Shown here: piece by piece, positions 18,390-27,660 of the stretch
How positions within the stretch are numbered: the stretch's first letter is position 1
How the letters are laid out: every line of letters begins with the position of its first letter
Source: JAWKVD01 sp041398225
Lineage (GTDB): Bacteria; Pseudomonadota; Alphaproteobacteria; Caulobacterales; Hyphomonadaceae
Length of the DNA: 64,000 bases
Assembly: GCA_041398225.1 (NCBI GenBank)
Contig: JAWKVD010000014.1
Location: 40,074-104,073, forward strand
Direction: 5' to 3'
Notes under the pieces: generated by a model
The model's input: the letters and a program-made list of their open reading frames with translations, nothing else
What the model was told of the DNA's origin: nothing
Databases searched by the model: none
Position numbers and translations under genes: made by a program

Positions 18390-18476
18390 CGACGCGAGCG
18401 CCGAAGTCTCCGGCGCTAAAGTCTTCAAGAAACGGGGCCTTCTCGGGACGTTTCGACGACGCTGGTCGAAACGTCG

Positions 18477-18883
18477 CTAGAGGACCATTTGCGTCTGGGT
18501 GACGATCGCCACAAGCTTTCCGGCCTCGGTACGGATATGCGTCGTCCAGACCGATGTACGTCGCCCGACATGAACGGGCGTGCACTCAGCGACAACCGTT
18601 TCCCCTTGCCGGGCGGCGCCGATAAAGTTGGTCTTACTTTCAAGCGTTGTGGTGCCGTTGGCTTCCGGCAGATTGCGGAATGCGCCCATAGCTCCGAGCG
18701 TGTCGGCCAGCGCCATGATGGCGCCGCCGTGCAGCCCCCGCATCGGGTTGCACAGTTCCGGACGCACCCCCAAACGTCCGACGATTCGATCGTCTTCGAC
18801 CGAGACCAACTCCATTCCGAGATGCCCGCGAACGGGATATGACGCGCGGCCTCGGACGTGGATTCCGGATTGAACAAGCGCAT
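18477..18883 (-). pseudogene. PaaI-like hotdog thioesterase, frameshifted near the N-terminus
   Basis: The hotdog domain is clear from 18815 down to 18477: NPMRGLHGGAIMALADTLG carries the usual thioesterase active-site region. An upstream piece in another frame, from ATG 18883 to about 18825, supplies the expected N-terminal helix ending RHIPFAG. Joining the two needs one extra G in a GGG run (plus strand 18825-18827), giving RHIPFAGHLGMELVSVED, and the span plus one base is exactly 136 codons. As written, translation could only start internally at 18815. GGAGG precedes the upstream start. Confidence 0.65.
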
Positions 18884-18904
18884 TTCCTCCGCAACGTCGA
18901 ACGC

Positions 18905-19947
18905 TCAGGCGCCGCCGACAAGATTGTCGATCTCCGCGAGATGGGCGGCGATGTCGCCGGGCGCAAGAAACGAACCCAAAAAGCTGTTGCGCGCCAGAAC
19001 GGCGAGTTCCGCACGCTCCAGCCCCAGGGCGTTGGCGGTTCGGATGTAGTTGTCCCCGATATACCCGCCAAAATAGGCCGGATCATCCGAATTGCAGGTC
19101 GCCTTGAGGCCCAGCGACAGCATTCGCTTGAGCGGGTGTTTCGCAAGGTCGTCGACGACGCAAAGCTTGAGATTGGAGAGCGGACACACGGTCAGCGTCT
19201 TGCCTTCCTCGACCAGACGGCGCGTCAGGCTTTCATCCTCCAGGGCGCGGTTGCCGTGATCGATCCGGTCAACGCCTAGAACGTCCAACGCCTCCCAGAC
19301 ATAAGCTGGCGGTCCTTCTTCTCCCGCATGCGCGCACAAGCGGAGACCGCGCTCTCGCGCCGCCTGGAACACACGGGCGAACTTCGACGGCGGATGCCCC
19401 ACCTCGGAACTGTCGAGGCCAACGCCGGCGATTCGATCGAGCCAGGGCTCCGCTGACCGCAACGTCGCGAAGGCGCTGTCCTCGTCGAGATGCCGCAAGA
19501 AGCACATGATCAGCTTTGAGGTGATCCCGAAGCGCGCCTCCGCCTCCGCCATACCGGCCAGCAAGCCCTCGACCGCAACGGCGAACGGCAATCCGCGGTC
19601 AGTATGCGTTTGGGGATCGAAAAGATCTCCGCATGCCGTCCGCCGTCGGCATGCAGGCGCTCGAAATACGCCAGCGCCAGACGTTGAAAATCCTCTTCCG
19701 TCCGCAGCACGTTTGCGCCCTGATAGTAGATGTCGAGGAAGTCCTGCAGATTCGAGAAGGCATAGGCCGCGCGGACCTCCTCGACCGTCGAGAAGGGGAT
19801 GTCCACCCGATTGCGTCGGGCGAACGCGAACATCTGCGCCGGCTCCAGAGACCCCTCGATATGCAGATGAAGCTCCGCTTTGGGCAGGGCGCGGATGAAG
19901 GTCGCAAGATCGCCTTCATCTGACCTCGTTTCGGCGGAAGCGTTCAT
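18905..19947 (-). pseudogene. adenine deaminase (adenosine deaminase superfamily), frameshifted
   Basis: Both halves are recognisable. The N-terminal part has the metal motif ELHLHIEGSLEP; the C-terminal part has HAGEEG, SSEVGHPPS and SDDPAYFGGYIGDNY. The last is typical of adenine deaminases rather than adenosine deaminases. The frames meet at a T4 run on the coding strand (plus 19620-19623). With one more T the junction reads AEIFFDPQTHTDRGLPFA, a conserved family segment. The span plus one base is exactly 348 codons. Either the enzyme is dead, two fragments are made, or a base is missing in the sequence. GGAG is four to five bases before ATG 19947. Confidence 0.82.
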
Positions 19948-20017
19948 GGTCTCTCCGGGACGGGCGCGCAGACCGGCCGCTGCGCAGGGAAGCGTGGTTC
20001 ACGCCATGGAAGGATGC

Positions 20018-20568
20018 ATGACCCGGTTCATTCGATCAATCTCGACGCCTGTGCGCATCCTGGCGCTCGCGCTCGGAATAGGCGCGCCGCTTCTCGCCGC
20101 TTGTGCGCTGGGTCCGGCGACCGCTGAGCTGCCGTCGACGGATATTGAGTTCAGCGCGGCTGCTGGATTGAACGTGCCCCGGCCGGCGCACGCCATATCC
20201 GCCTTCTCCCGACCAAGGTCGGATCGCCAGACCTGTCCGGATCGATCCCCGAACTGTCTGGCGTCCCTTCACCTTCCGCGCGCCGGGTCGTCTAAGCATT
20301 GTCGACGACGGCGGCCGCCTGATCCGCGAAGTGCGCGGTGCGGACGGCCAAATCCTGCGCCGGGAAACAATGACTGCACGACCGCCCGCTTTCCCTGTCG
20401 ATCCACCCCGGCGTCGCTATCGCCGCCTGGACCTCGAGCGAAACCGAAAGGGTCGGGTATGTCGCCATTTCGGCCGATGAAGGCTTGAAACTCCAGCGCT
20501 ACGAGTTCGATGGGCAAGACCGGACCACAAGCGTTGACTTTGACGGGCGACGCGACGGTTGCGACTAG
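20018..20568 (+). pseudogene. lipoprotein gene with two apparent frameshifts
   Basis: An ATG at 20018 (GGAAGG upstream) starts a lipoprotein signal with lipobox LAAC. The sensible reading then moves to a second frame (PVRIDPRTVWRPFTF... GGRLIREVRGADGQIL) between roughly 20172 and 20220. It moves to a third frame near 20370-20376 (LSIHPGVAIAAWTSSE ... RYEFDGQDRTTS) and stops at 20566-20568. The span minus two bases is exactly 183 codons. No family is recognised; the frame assignments rest on protein-like composition, so this entry is less certain than the other broken genes here. Confidence 0.5.
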
Positions 20569-20648
20569 GCGGCGGCGCCAAGACGACTGGCGAACCGTCC
20601 GCCCGCCCCTGCTTGCCTCGCGCAATCTCGCCGCGCATATAGCCGGAC

Positions 20649-22061
20649 ATGACGCAAACATCCGCCCCCCGCACCCTCTACGACAAGATCTGGGACTCCC
20701 ATGTCGTCCAGCTTGAACCGGAGACAGGCGAAGCGCTCCTCTATATCGACCTCCATCTCATTCATGAGGTGACGACGCCGCAGGCGTTCGCCGGCCTGAA
20801 GGCGGCCGGCCGTCGCGTGCGCAGGCCGGATCTGACGCTCGCGACCGCCGATCACAACACGCCGACGGAAGGTCAGGCCCTGGGGATGGCGGGGGTCAAG
20901 GACCCCGAGGCGCGCGAGCAACTCGAAACCCTGGCCCGCAACGTCGCCGAGCACGGCATCGAATTCCTGCCTATGGGCGACATCCGAAACGGCATCGTTC
21001 ATGTCGTCGGCCCGGAACAGGGGCGAACCCAGCCCGGCATGACCATCGTGTGCGGCGACAGCCACACCTCGACCCATGGCGCCTTCGGCGCGTTGGCGCA
21101 CGGCATCGGCACCTCGGAAGTCGAACACGTCCTCGCAACCCAGACGCTGCGCGCGCGCAAGATGAAGAACATGGCCGTCAAGGTCGAAGGCGAGTTTCAG
21201 CCCGGCGTCGGCGCCAAGGATCTGGCTCTGCACCTCATCTCCCTGATCGGCACGAATGGCGGCGCCGGTCACGTAATCGAATACATGGGGTCCACCGTTT
21301 GCGCCATGTCCATGGAGGCGCGCATGACGCTGTGCAACCTCTCCATCGAGGGCGGCGCGCGCGCAGGTCTCGTGGCGCCGGACGAAGCAACCTTCGAATA
21401 CATGAAGGGCCGCCCCTCCACCCCCAAAGGCGGGCAATGGGAGGCCGCGCTCAGCGGCTGGCGTTCGCTGTTCTCGGACGAACACGCTGTCTGGGATCGT
21501 GTGGTCGAGATCGACGCCGCCGAAGTTCCCCCGACCGTCACCTGGGGCACCAGCCCGGAACAGGCCGCCGCCGTCACCGGCGCGGCGCCCGTTCCCTCGC
21601 AGATCGCCGACCCGGTCAAGCGCGAGGCCGCTGAACGCGCCCTCGCCTATATGGGCATCGAACCGGGACAGAAGCTCGAGGGCCTCAAGGTGGACCGTGT
21701 CTTCATCGGTTCGTGCACCAACTCCCGAATTGAGGATCTGCGCGCCGCGGCCGAAATCGCGAAGACCGGCAAGGTCGCCGACCACGTCCGGGCCATGGTT
21801 GTTCCGGGGTCCGGCCTCGTGCGCGCCCAGGCCGAAGCCGAAGGCCTCGACCAGACGTTCATCGCCGCCGGCTTCGAATGGCGCGAGCCAGGCTGCTCCA
21901 TGTGCCTCGGCATGAACCCGGACACGCTTGCGCCGGGACAGCGCTGCGCCTCGACCTCGAACCGGAATTTCGAGGGACGGCAGGGACGCGGCGGACGAAC
22001 CCATCTGATGAGCCCGGTCCTAGCAGCCAAGGCGGCGCTTGCGGGCGTCATCACATCGTAA
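20649..22061 (+). CDS. leuC: 3-isopropylmalate dehydratase large subunit
   Basis: LeuC with LeuD isomerises 2- to 3-isopropylmalate in leucine synthesis. The 470-residue product opens with TLYDKIWDSHVV, has GDSHTSTHGAFGALA, and keeps the three 4Fe-4S cysteines (one in IGSCTNSRIEDL and two in CSMCLGMNPDT). leuD, often adjacent, is not downstream here; the next 375 bases hold no recognisable gene. No leader peptide is visible upstream. Confidence 0.97.
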   Translation: MTQTSAPRTLYDKIWDSHVVQLEPETGEALLYIDLHLIHEVTTPQAFAGLKAAGRRVRRPDLTLATADHNTPTEGQALGMAGVKDPEAREQLETLARNVAEHGIEFLPMGDIRNGIVHVVGPEQGRTQPGMTIVCGDSHTSTHGAFGALAHGIGTSEVEHVLATQTLRARKMKNMAVKVEGEFQPGVGAKDLALHLISLIGTNGGAGHVIEYMGSTVCAMSMEARMTLCNLSIEGGARAGLVAPDEATFEYMKGRPSTPKGGQWEAALSGWRSLFSDEHAVWDRVVEIDAAEVPPTVTWGTSPEQAAAVTGAAPVPSQIADPVKREAAERALAYMGIEPGQKLEGLKVDRVFIGSCTNSRIEDLRAAAEIAKTGKVADHVRAMVVPGSGLVRAQAEAEGLDQTFIAAGFEWREPGCSMCLGMNPDTLAPGQRCASTSNRNFEGRQGRGGRTHLMSPVLAAKAALAGVITS

Positions 22062-22436
22062 GGCGCCGCACGCCAGCCGCCGAATTGATGGAAATCGCGC
22101 GACGCGCTTACCCCGATCTTCACGCTCGGACGTTAAGACTTGTCCCTGAGATCAGCAGGGGGACGCGGCGAACATGCTCTGCGAAATCGTCGTTCGCGCA
22201 TCCGCAGCGAGCACAAGGACGCCTGCCGCAAACGCAATGACAGGCGTCAATCATCGAACCGGTGCGACGCGATCGCCGCGGCGAAACGCCCCTGAACGGA
22301 GCCGTCTTTCAAATCCGTCACGATGCAGAGCGCCGGGTTTTCTTTTGCCTGACATGCAGGCATATTCTGCGCCGGATTCGGGGAGGTCTGTTGTGTCGCG
22401 GCCCGCGTATATGGGGCTGTGTGTCAGGTCTGTAGC
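22062..22436. other. non-coding gap after leuC
   Basis: No supported gene is seen. The stretch holds an eight-base-pair hairpin at 22218-22248, and a 38-codon minus-strand open frame (22365 down to about 22250) that ends directly at that hairpin but lacks a ribosome-binding site. leuD is absent. Confidence 0.5.
22218..22248. terminator. possible terminator hairpin downstream of leuC
   Basis: GACGCCTG (22218-22225) pairs perfectly with CAGGCGTC (22241-22248) across a 15-base loop, about 160 bases after the leuC stop. There is no strong T-run, so termination is only plausible. Confidence 0.4.
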
Positions 22437-23303
22437 ATGAACCGTATCGCCCTGTCCGCGCTTGTCTCCCTCGCCGGATGCGTAAGTCTCACAACCCAGG
22501 CAGCCGTCGCACCTGAACCGCCTCGCCTCACCGAGCCGGCGGACGAGGCCGATCGCGCGCTGGAGTTCATGCTGCCCGAACCGCAGGATGAATCGCTCGG
22601 CGCAAAACAGCGCCTCTGGGCGACCTGGTACTACATGCCGACCGTCCGGGCTGCGAGCCTCGCGGCGTTCGCCGTGCCCCTGAAGGGTCGCAAGGGCGAG
22701 GACATTTCCGCGCCGCTCACCAAGACGGACTGGTGCAACGCCGCGCTTCAGGGATCGGTATGGGTCGAACGTCCGGACGGCGACGCCACCGCCTATGTCT
22801 TCGTGGACGCCCGCGGCCCGCAGCAGACCGATTGCGGCGGCCATCTCGGCAACCTCTCCACCGGCATCAAGAACGCCACGGGGCGTGCGCGTTTCGCCAC
22901 CTTCAAGCATCCGGCCGGGTGCGACGTCCGCCGCTACCCGCTGCAGCCCTATCGGACGATCGCGGTCGATCCGCACCGCTTCCGGATGGGAACCGTGCTG
23001 TACTCGCCGGATCTGCGTGGACAGGTCTTCAGATATCGCGGCGAGGTCTACGTTCATGACGGCTACCTGATCGCCAGCGATCGCGGCGGCGCCATCAAGG
23101 GCAATCATATCGACGTATTCGTGGAGGATCCCGCGGGCGTCGATCCCCTGCCGAACATCATCCAGAGCAATCCGGGCGGCGCGTTCGACGCCTATCCGGT
23201 CAAGAGTTCCGACCCCGCCGCGGCCGCGTTGAAGGACGGACAGAAACGCACCTGCGACGAACCTTTGCCGCGCTGGCGGCCGCCGCCGTCCGAAACGATC
23301 TGA
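22437..23303 (+). CDS. 3D-domain lipoprotein (MltA C-terminal-like, cell wall)
   Basis: The 288-residue product has a lipobox (LAGC, Cys at residue 15) and a C-terminal 3D domain named for three conserved aspartates. YRTIAVDPHRFRMGTVLYSP and IASDRGGAIKGNHIDVFV contain the Asp residues that form the active site in MltA-type lytic transglycosylases. It probably acts on peptidoglycan or is a related carbohydrate enzyme at the envelope. The N-terminal half is not recognised. ATG 22437 is chosen over a GTG six codons upstream because the lipoprotein signal begins there. Confidence 0.85.
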   Translation: MNRIALSALVSLAGCVSLTTQAAVAPEPPRLTEPADEADRALEFMLPEPQDESLGAKQRLWATWYYMPTVRAASLAAFAVPLKGRKGEDISAPLTKTDWCNAALQGSVWVERPDGDATAYVFVDARGPQQTDCGGHLGNLSTGIKNATGRARFATFKHPAGCDVRRYPLQPYRTIAVDPHRFRMGTVLYSPDLRGQVFRYRGEVYVHDGYLIASDRGGAIKGNHIDVFVEDPAGVDPLPNIIQSNPGGAFDAYPVKSSDPAAAALKDGQKRTCDEPLPRWRPPPSETI

Positions 23304-23328
23304 TCTCTTCGATCTTTTCGATCTTTTC
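23302..23328 (+). repeat. three tandem 9-base repeats after the 3D-domain gene
   Basis: GATCTCTTC is followed by two copies of GATCTTTTC, starting within the stop codon of the 3D-domain gene. It is a short low-complexity tract with no evident role. Confidence 0.6.
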
Positions 23329-23626
23329 GAAACACGCTCCGCAACACGGTAAACCGGGTCGCGCAAGTTCACGCGGTTGCGCTTACGCCAGCTTAGCACG
23401 CGATGTCGAAAATCCCGCTTGTCGATCAGCCGGGACCTGACCGGCCTCGGGACCTTCTCACATGCCGCGCTCCAATCGCCACGTTCGGTCGCTCAGCGAA
23501 TCCGCCTGCGATCCCGATTTCTCCCAGACGGCCGGCAGCCATTCGGCCGACAGCCTGTCCGCGTCATACGACCCCAGCCTCGTGCATGCCCAGCTACGCC
23601 CGCGCGCGCATCCGGGATATCGCTAC

Positions 23627-24013
23627 ATGACCCACATCCTGGTCGCCGAAAACGATCTCTATCACCGTCGCGTTCTGAAGCTGCTGCTCGCCTCGCCCAT
23701 GGTGAAGATCATGGAGGTGGAGAACGGCGAAGCCGCGATCGACGTTCTGTCCATGCGCCGCTTCGATCTGCTTCTCCTCGACACCCGAATGGATCTCATG
23801 GACGGTCTCGAAACGCTGTCCTGGCTGCGCTCCAACAAAACGGCGTGGGCGGACATCCCCGTGATCGGCCTGATCGACGATGACGACCGGCATCTGCGGC
23901 CGCGCCTGACGGCGCTCGGCATGAATGCCTGGGTACGAAAGCCGCTCAGCCGCATCGACCTGCGGCGGAGCCTGCTCGATTTCCTGCCGGGGCTGCAGGA
24001 TACGTCTATCTAG
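23627..24013 (+). CDS. single-domain response regulator (receiver only)
   Basis: This is a 128-residue receiver domain: ILVAENDLYHRRVLKLLL at the acidic pocket, the phospho-acceptor Asp in LLLLDTRMD, and the conserved Lys in WVRKPLS. There is no output domain, so it would act in a phosphorelay or by protein contact. No histidine kinase is adjacent. The same frame is open upstream from an ATG at 23462, which would add 55 residues without recognisable structure; that longer start cannot be excluded. Confidence 0.82.
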   Translation: MTHILVAENDLYHRRVLKLLLASPMVKIMEVENGEAAIDVLSMRRFDLLLLDTRMDLMDGLETLSWLRSNKTAWADIPVIGLIDDDDRHLRPRLTALGMNAWVRKPLSRIDLRRSLLDFLPGLQDTSI

Positions 24014-24043
24014 CCTCTAGGCGCCGCTTCGCGCCGCGCCGGA

Positions 24044-24700
24044 CTAGAACTCCATGTCGAGTTCTTCGATCTCGACCGGCTCCTGCTCGGCGTCCGCGAT
24101 CCATTGCTTCATCGGAGCCCAGCTGAGAATGCGGGCGCAATACGCCTCCGCCTCGGGCTCCAGCGCCACGTCATAGGTGCGGAAACGGGTGCACACCGGC
24201 GCGTACATGGCGTCGGCGATCGTCGGCTTCTTGCCGAACAGAAACGGGCCGCCATATGCCTCCAGGCATTCGGTCCAGATCGCCACCACGCGCCGGATGT
24301 CCGATCGGGCGCCTGTGAAGACCTTGAAGCCCTTGTAGCGCGCACGCAGATTCATCGGCAGCGCCGAGCGCAGATTGTAGAAGCCGGAGTGCATCTCACC
24401 GACGATCGAGCGGCAGTGCGCCCTTTCGACGCGCTCTGTCGGCAAGAGGCCCGCCTTGGGTTTGAGTTCGTCGAGATACTCGGCGATGGCGATCGTGTCC
24501 CATACGGACGCGCCATTGTGCTCCAGACGGGGCGTCAGCACGGTCGGTGACAGCAGCAGCAGCTCGGCCCGGATCGACGGATCGTCAAGCGGCACCATCT
24601 CAACCTCGACCTCAAGATCGGCGAGTTGGCAGAACAACCAGGCCCTGAGAGACCAGGACGAGTAATTCCTGCTCGAAATTCTCAGTTTCGCGCCTGGCAT
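24044..24700 (-). CDS. glutathione S-transferase-like protein
   Basis: The 218-residue product has an N-terminal thioredoxin-fold half with SSRNYSSWSLRAWLFC, the conserved loop SPTVLTPRLEHNG and the glutathione-binding DTIAIAEYLDE. An all-helical C-terminal half follows with PTIADAMYAPVCTRF. It is likely a cytosolic transferase or peroxidase; the substrate is not assignable. ATG 24700 is used; an upstream start at 24736 would add twelve residues ahead of the fold. Confidence 0.92.
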   Translation of the reverse strand: MPGAKLRISSRNYSSWSLRAWLFCQLADLEVEVEMVPLDDPSIRAELLLLSPTVLTPRLEHNGASVWDTIAIAEYLDELKPKAGLLPTERVERAHCRSIVGEMHSGFYNLRSALPMNLRARYKGFKVFTGARSDIRRVVAIWTECLEAYGGPFLFGKKPTIADAMYAPVCTRFRTYDVALEPEAEAYCARILSWAPMKQWIADAEQEPVEIEELDMEF

Positions 24701-24828
24701 GTCACCACTTTCCTTCCCTTTAATCTTGGTGTGCAATTGTATGTCGTCGGGCAGTATGCCGGAAACTAGACTTGCAGGCAGAGTGGCCGTGACTTTGGCG
24801 ACTGCCCGGATTTAGAGCGCGCGGATCG

Positions 24829-26043
24829 ATGTGGTATCATATTTATGAGGCACAGATGAGGGCTTCTGCGCCCCTTCGCGCCGCCGCACAAGCATCTCTT
24901 CAGTGGAAGCAAACCCTTAACGGGGCCGCCGACTCGCCGGCCTTCCGCCGCATCGCCGCGGCCATGGAACTAACCAGCCGCGCGACTCTTACACATGCCC
25001 GCCCGCCCTTCGGAATCGATCGGGTCATGGTCGAGAACCGCGAGGCCGCCGTCACCGAGGAAGTGGCGCTGTCTCTTCCCTTCGGCGACCTTCTGCACTT
25101 CAAGAAAGACATCGACGCGCCCCAACCCCGCGTTTTGCTTGTCGCGCCCCTGTCAGGACACTTCGCGACCCTCCTGCGCGGCACGGCGGAAACCATGCTG
25201 CGCGATCATGATGTCTACATCACGGACTGGCGCAACGCCCGCGACATCCCGGTGGCTGCGGGCCGTTTCGGCTTCGAAGACTATGTCGACTATCTGATCC
25301 GCTTTCTCGAACATCTCGGTCCGGACGCGCACATTGTGGGCGTGTGCCAGCCCTGCGTGCAGGCGCTGGTCGCCACCGCCGTGATGGCCGCGGACAACCA
25401 CCCCTGCCAGCCCGCGAGCCTGACGCTGATGGCCGGCCCGATCGATTGCCGCATCAATCCCACGACTGTGAACGATCTGGCCACCGAGCACGACATCAAC
25501 TGGTTCCGCAACAATCTGATCTCGACGGTGCCTTTCCCCAATCTCGGATGGGGCCGACGCGTCTACCCGGGCTTCGTGCAGGTGACGGCCTTCGTGTCGA
25601 TGAACCCGCAACGTCACATCGACGCCCATCGCGATCTCTATCAAAGCCTCGTCGAAGGCGACGAAACCGAGGCGGATCGCATCAAGGAATTCTACGACGA
25701 GTATTTCGCCGTGCTCGATCTGACCGAGGAATTCTACCTCGAGACCGTGCAGTGGGTGTTTCAGGAGATGCGCCTACCGACCGGAAAGCTCATGCATCGC
25801 GGCGTCCCCGTCGATCCGTCCGCCATTCGCAGGACGGCTCTGCTGACCGTCGAAGGGGAACGCGACGACATCTGCTCAGTCGGGCAGACGTCGGCCGCTC
25901 ATGATCTCGTCACCAAGCTGCGCCCGCACCTGCGCCATCATCATCTGCAGGCCGGTGTCGGCCACTACGGCGTCTTCAACGGCCGTCGCTGGGAAAGTCA
26001 GATTTACCCGAAGGTTCGCAGCGTCATCATCGCCAGCGAGTGA
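24829..26043 (+). CDS. phaZ: intracellular polyhydroxyalkanoate depolymerase
   Basis: PhaZ hydrolyses stored poly(3-hydroxybutyrate) granules. The 404-residue alpha/beta hydrolase has the typical N-terminus MWYHIYEAQM, and a cysteine-type nucleophile elbow in GVCQPCVQAL where most hydrolases have serine, as known for intracellular PhaZ. It also has VYITDWRNAR and a C-terminal active-site His in GVGHYGVFNGRRW. It points to PHB storage in this organism, although synthesis genes are not in the window. Confidence 0.95.
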   Translation: MWYHIYEAQMRASAPLRAAAQASLQWKQTLNGAADSPAFRRIAAAMELTSRATLTHARPPFGIDRVMVENREAAVTEEVALSLPFGDLLHFKKDIDAPQPRVLLVAPLSGHFATLLRGTAETMLRDHDVYITDWRNARDIPVAAGRFGFEDYVDYLIRFLEHLGPDAHIVGVCQPCVQALVATAVMAADNHPCQPASLTLMAGPIDCRINPTTVNDLATEHDINWFRNNLISTVPFPNLGWGRRVYPGFVQVTAFVSMNPQRHIDAHRDLYQSLVEGDETEADRIKEFYDEYFAVLDLTEEFYLETVQWVFQEMRLPTGKLMHRGVPVDPSAIRRTALLTVEGERDDICSVGQTSAAHDLVTKLRPHLRHHHLQAGVGHYGVFNGRRWESQIYPKVRSVIIASE

Positions 26044-26090
26044 TCGCAGAAGCGACGCCTGACGCCCCCCTGACGCCCAACGCAACGGCT

Positions 26091-26948
26091 TCAATCCGCG
26101 CCCGTCAGCACGCTCGTCCGCACCGGGACCGCCGACGGCAACGTCTCCTTCAACCGCCCGCCGACACGGATCGGCTCGATGCTGCGCGCCAGACCCGTCA
26201 CGTCGTCGACCACGACCATGCAACCGCACAGCGTCGCCGGGCCGTCCGCCGGAGACTTGCGTTCGGTGGGCAACCGCGTGGCGGCGCGCTGCACGATCGG
26301 CCCCTTCTTCATGCCGATCACGCTGTCATAATCCCCGCACATCCCCGCATCGGTGAGATAAGCGGTGCCGCCCGGCAGGATCTGCGCGTCGGCGGTCGGA
26401 ACGTGGGTATGGGCGCCGACCACGACCGTCGCGCGGCCGTCGACGAAATGCCCGAGGATCATCTTTTCCGCAGTCGCCTCGGCGTGCATCTCGATCAACA
26501 CGGCGTCCGCAACGCGTAACAGAGGCGCCTCCTCAAGCGCGCGCTGCACGCCCTGAAGCGGATCGTCGAGAGGCTCCATGAACGCCGCGCCGTGAATCTG
26601 GATCACGAACACGCGCTTGCCGCTCGGCGTCGTGAAGAGCTGCGAGCCCCGCCCCGGCATCTTCAGCGTCTGCGGGTAGTTGTAGGGTCGCAGCAAACGC
26701 TGTTCGCGCTCGATATAGGTGATGGTCTCGGACTGATCCCAGGAATGGTTGCCAAGGGTGATGCAATCCGCCCCCGCAGCGAACAGCTCGTTGGCGGTGG
26801 ATTCGGTTATCCCGAAACCGCCAGCGGCGTTCTCGCCGTTCACAACGACGAAATCGAATGCGTACTGAGCCTTGAGGCGCGGGAGGTGTTCGGTGACGGC
26901 GGCGCGGCCCGCGCGGCCAACCACATCACCGAAGAACGCTAGTCGCAT
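26091..26948 (-). CDS. YmdB-type metallophosphoesterase (TIGR00282 family)
   Basis: The 285-residue calcineurin-like phosphoesterase has the metal motifs FFGDVVGRAG at the N-terminus, VVNGENAAGG, TLGNHSWDQ, and a C-terminal GAHTHVPTADAQ. Homologues hydrolyse cyclic nucleotides (2',3'-cAMP in Bacillus YmdB). The start at ATG 26948 puts the first motif at the usual position; 23 upstream codons in frame are not used by the family. Confidence 0.93.
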   Translation of the reverse strand: MRLAFFGDVVGRAGRAAVTEHLPRLKAQYAFDFVVVNGENAAGGFGITESTANELFAAGADCITLGNHSWDQSETITYIEREQRLLRPYNYPQTLKMPGRGSQLFTTPSGKRVFVIQIHGAAFMEPLDDPLQGVQRALEEAPLLRVADAVLIEMHAEATAEKMILGHFVDGRATVVVGAHTHVPTADAQILPGGTAYLTDAGMCGDYDSVIGMKKGPIVQRAATRLPTERKSPADGPATLCGCMVVVDDVTGLARSIEPIRVGGRLKETLPSAVPVRTSVLTGAD

Positions 26949-27060
26949 CACCTGCCTCTGTCCGTTGCGCCCTCCGTCGCGGGTCAGACCACTAAAGGAA
27001 CCGGTCGCGATCTCCAAGCTTGAATCCGGCCCCCAGAACGCTTCGACGGCGGATCCCCGG

Positions 27061-27498
27061 CTAGTAGACCCGTTCGATGGCGGTGATGGCGAAAATCTCG
27101 CCGCCCCGGCAAGTCAGCGAAATTCGCCGGTAGAGCGGCTCCGGCGCCGCCTCCCGGTAGGACATCTGGCCGAGGATCGGCGCCTCGTCAGCCGTTCTCA
27201 CCTCCAGCACCAGCATTTCCGGCGTACTCGCCGACGACCGGATCAGCAACGCCGCCGCGCCCGGATCGGCGAGCTTCGCCAGAACGTTGAGATTGCGGCC
27301 ATTACGCCCGCCGCCGGACATGAAATTCACCCACGCCTCGGCTTCCCTCACGCGGTGCGAGCAGGCCGCCTGCGCCAGAGCCGAGCGCATTGTCGGCGTC
27401 GGCTCGCCGCTCCCGAGGCTCCCGGACGGGTCATGGGCGCATGCGCAAAGCAGCAGGGCGCTGAAACCCGCCGCGGCTCTTGAACGAAATCCCGTCAT
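27061..27498 (-). CDS. hypothetical lipoprotein
   Basis: The 145-residue product has a signal peptide with lipobox LCAC (Cys at residue 20), so it is anchored to a membrane. The mature part is about 125 residues with two further cysteines (QAACSH and LTCRGGE), possibly disulfide-bonded. AGAAGG five bases before ATG 27498 supports the start; the much longer open frame upstream overlaps msrP regulatory sequence and is rejected. It diverges from msrPQ. No family is recognised. Confidence 0.72.
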   Translation of the reverse strand: MTGFRSRAAAGFSALLLCACAHDPSGSLGSGEPTPTMRSALAQAACSHRVREAEAWVNFMSGGGRNGRNLNVLAKLADPGAAALLIRSSASTPEMLVLEVRTADEAPILGQMSYREAAPEPLYRRISLTCRGGEIFAITAIERVY

Positions 27499-27543
27499 GA
27501 GACCCTTCTGATTCGGGACCGAAGTTGCAGTGCACAATGCCCT

Positions 27544-27611
27544 AATCTCATCAAAACCGTGAGATTTACGGGTCTGGACCGTCCACTTCAGGCGTACGTA
27601 CTGTACGTCTG
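27544..27611. promoter_or_regulatory. two dyads between the lipoprotein gene and msrPQ
   Basis: The first is a perfect AATCTCA-N9-TGAGATT (27544-27566). The second is CAGGCGTAC-N5-GTACGTCTG (27589-27611), with eight of nine positions symmetric, 50 bases before the msrP start. Either could bind a dimeric regulator of the divergent genes. Confidence 0.4.
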
Positions 27612-27660
27612 ACAATTGCGACCCAATCGCGAAACGCGAGAACATTCGAGGAAACGCATC

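Noticed and set aside
22250..22365. 38-codon minus-strand frame (MPACQAKENPAL...) ending at a hairpin
   Set aside because: The composition is protein-like, but it has no ribosome-binding site, is very short and lies near the 3D-domain gene start; not enough to call a gene.
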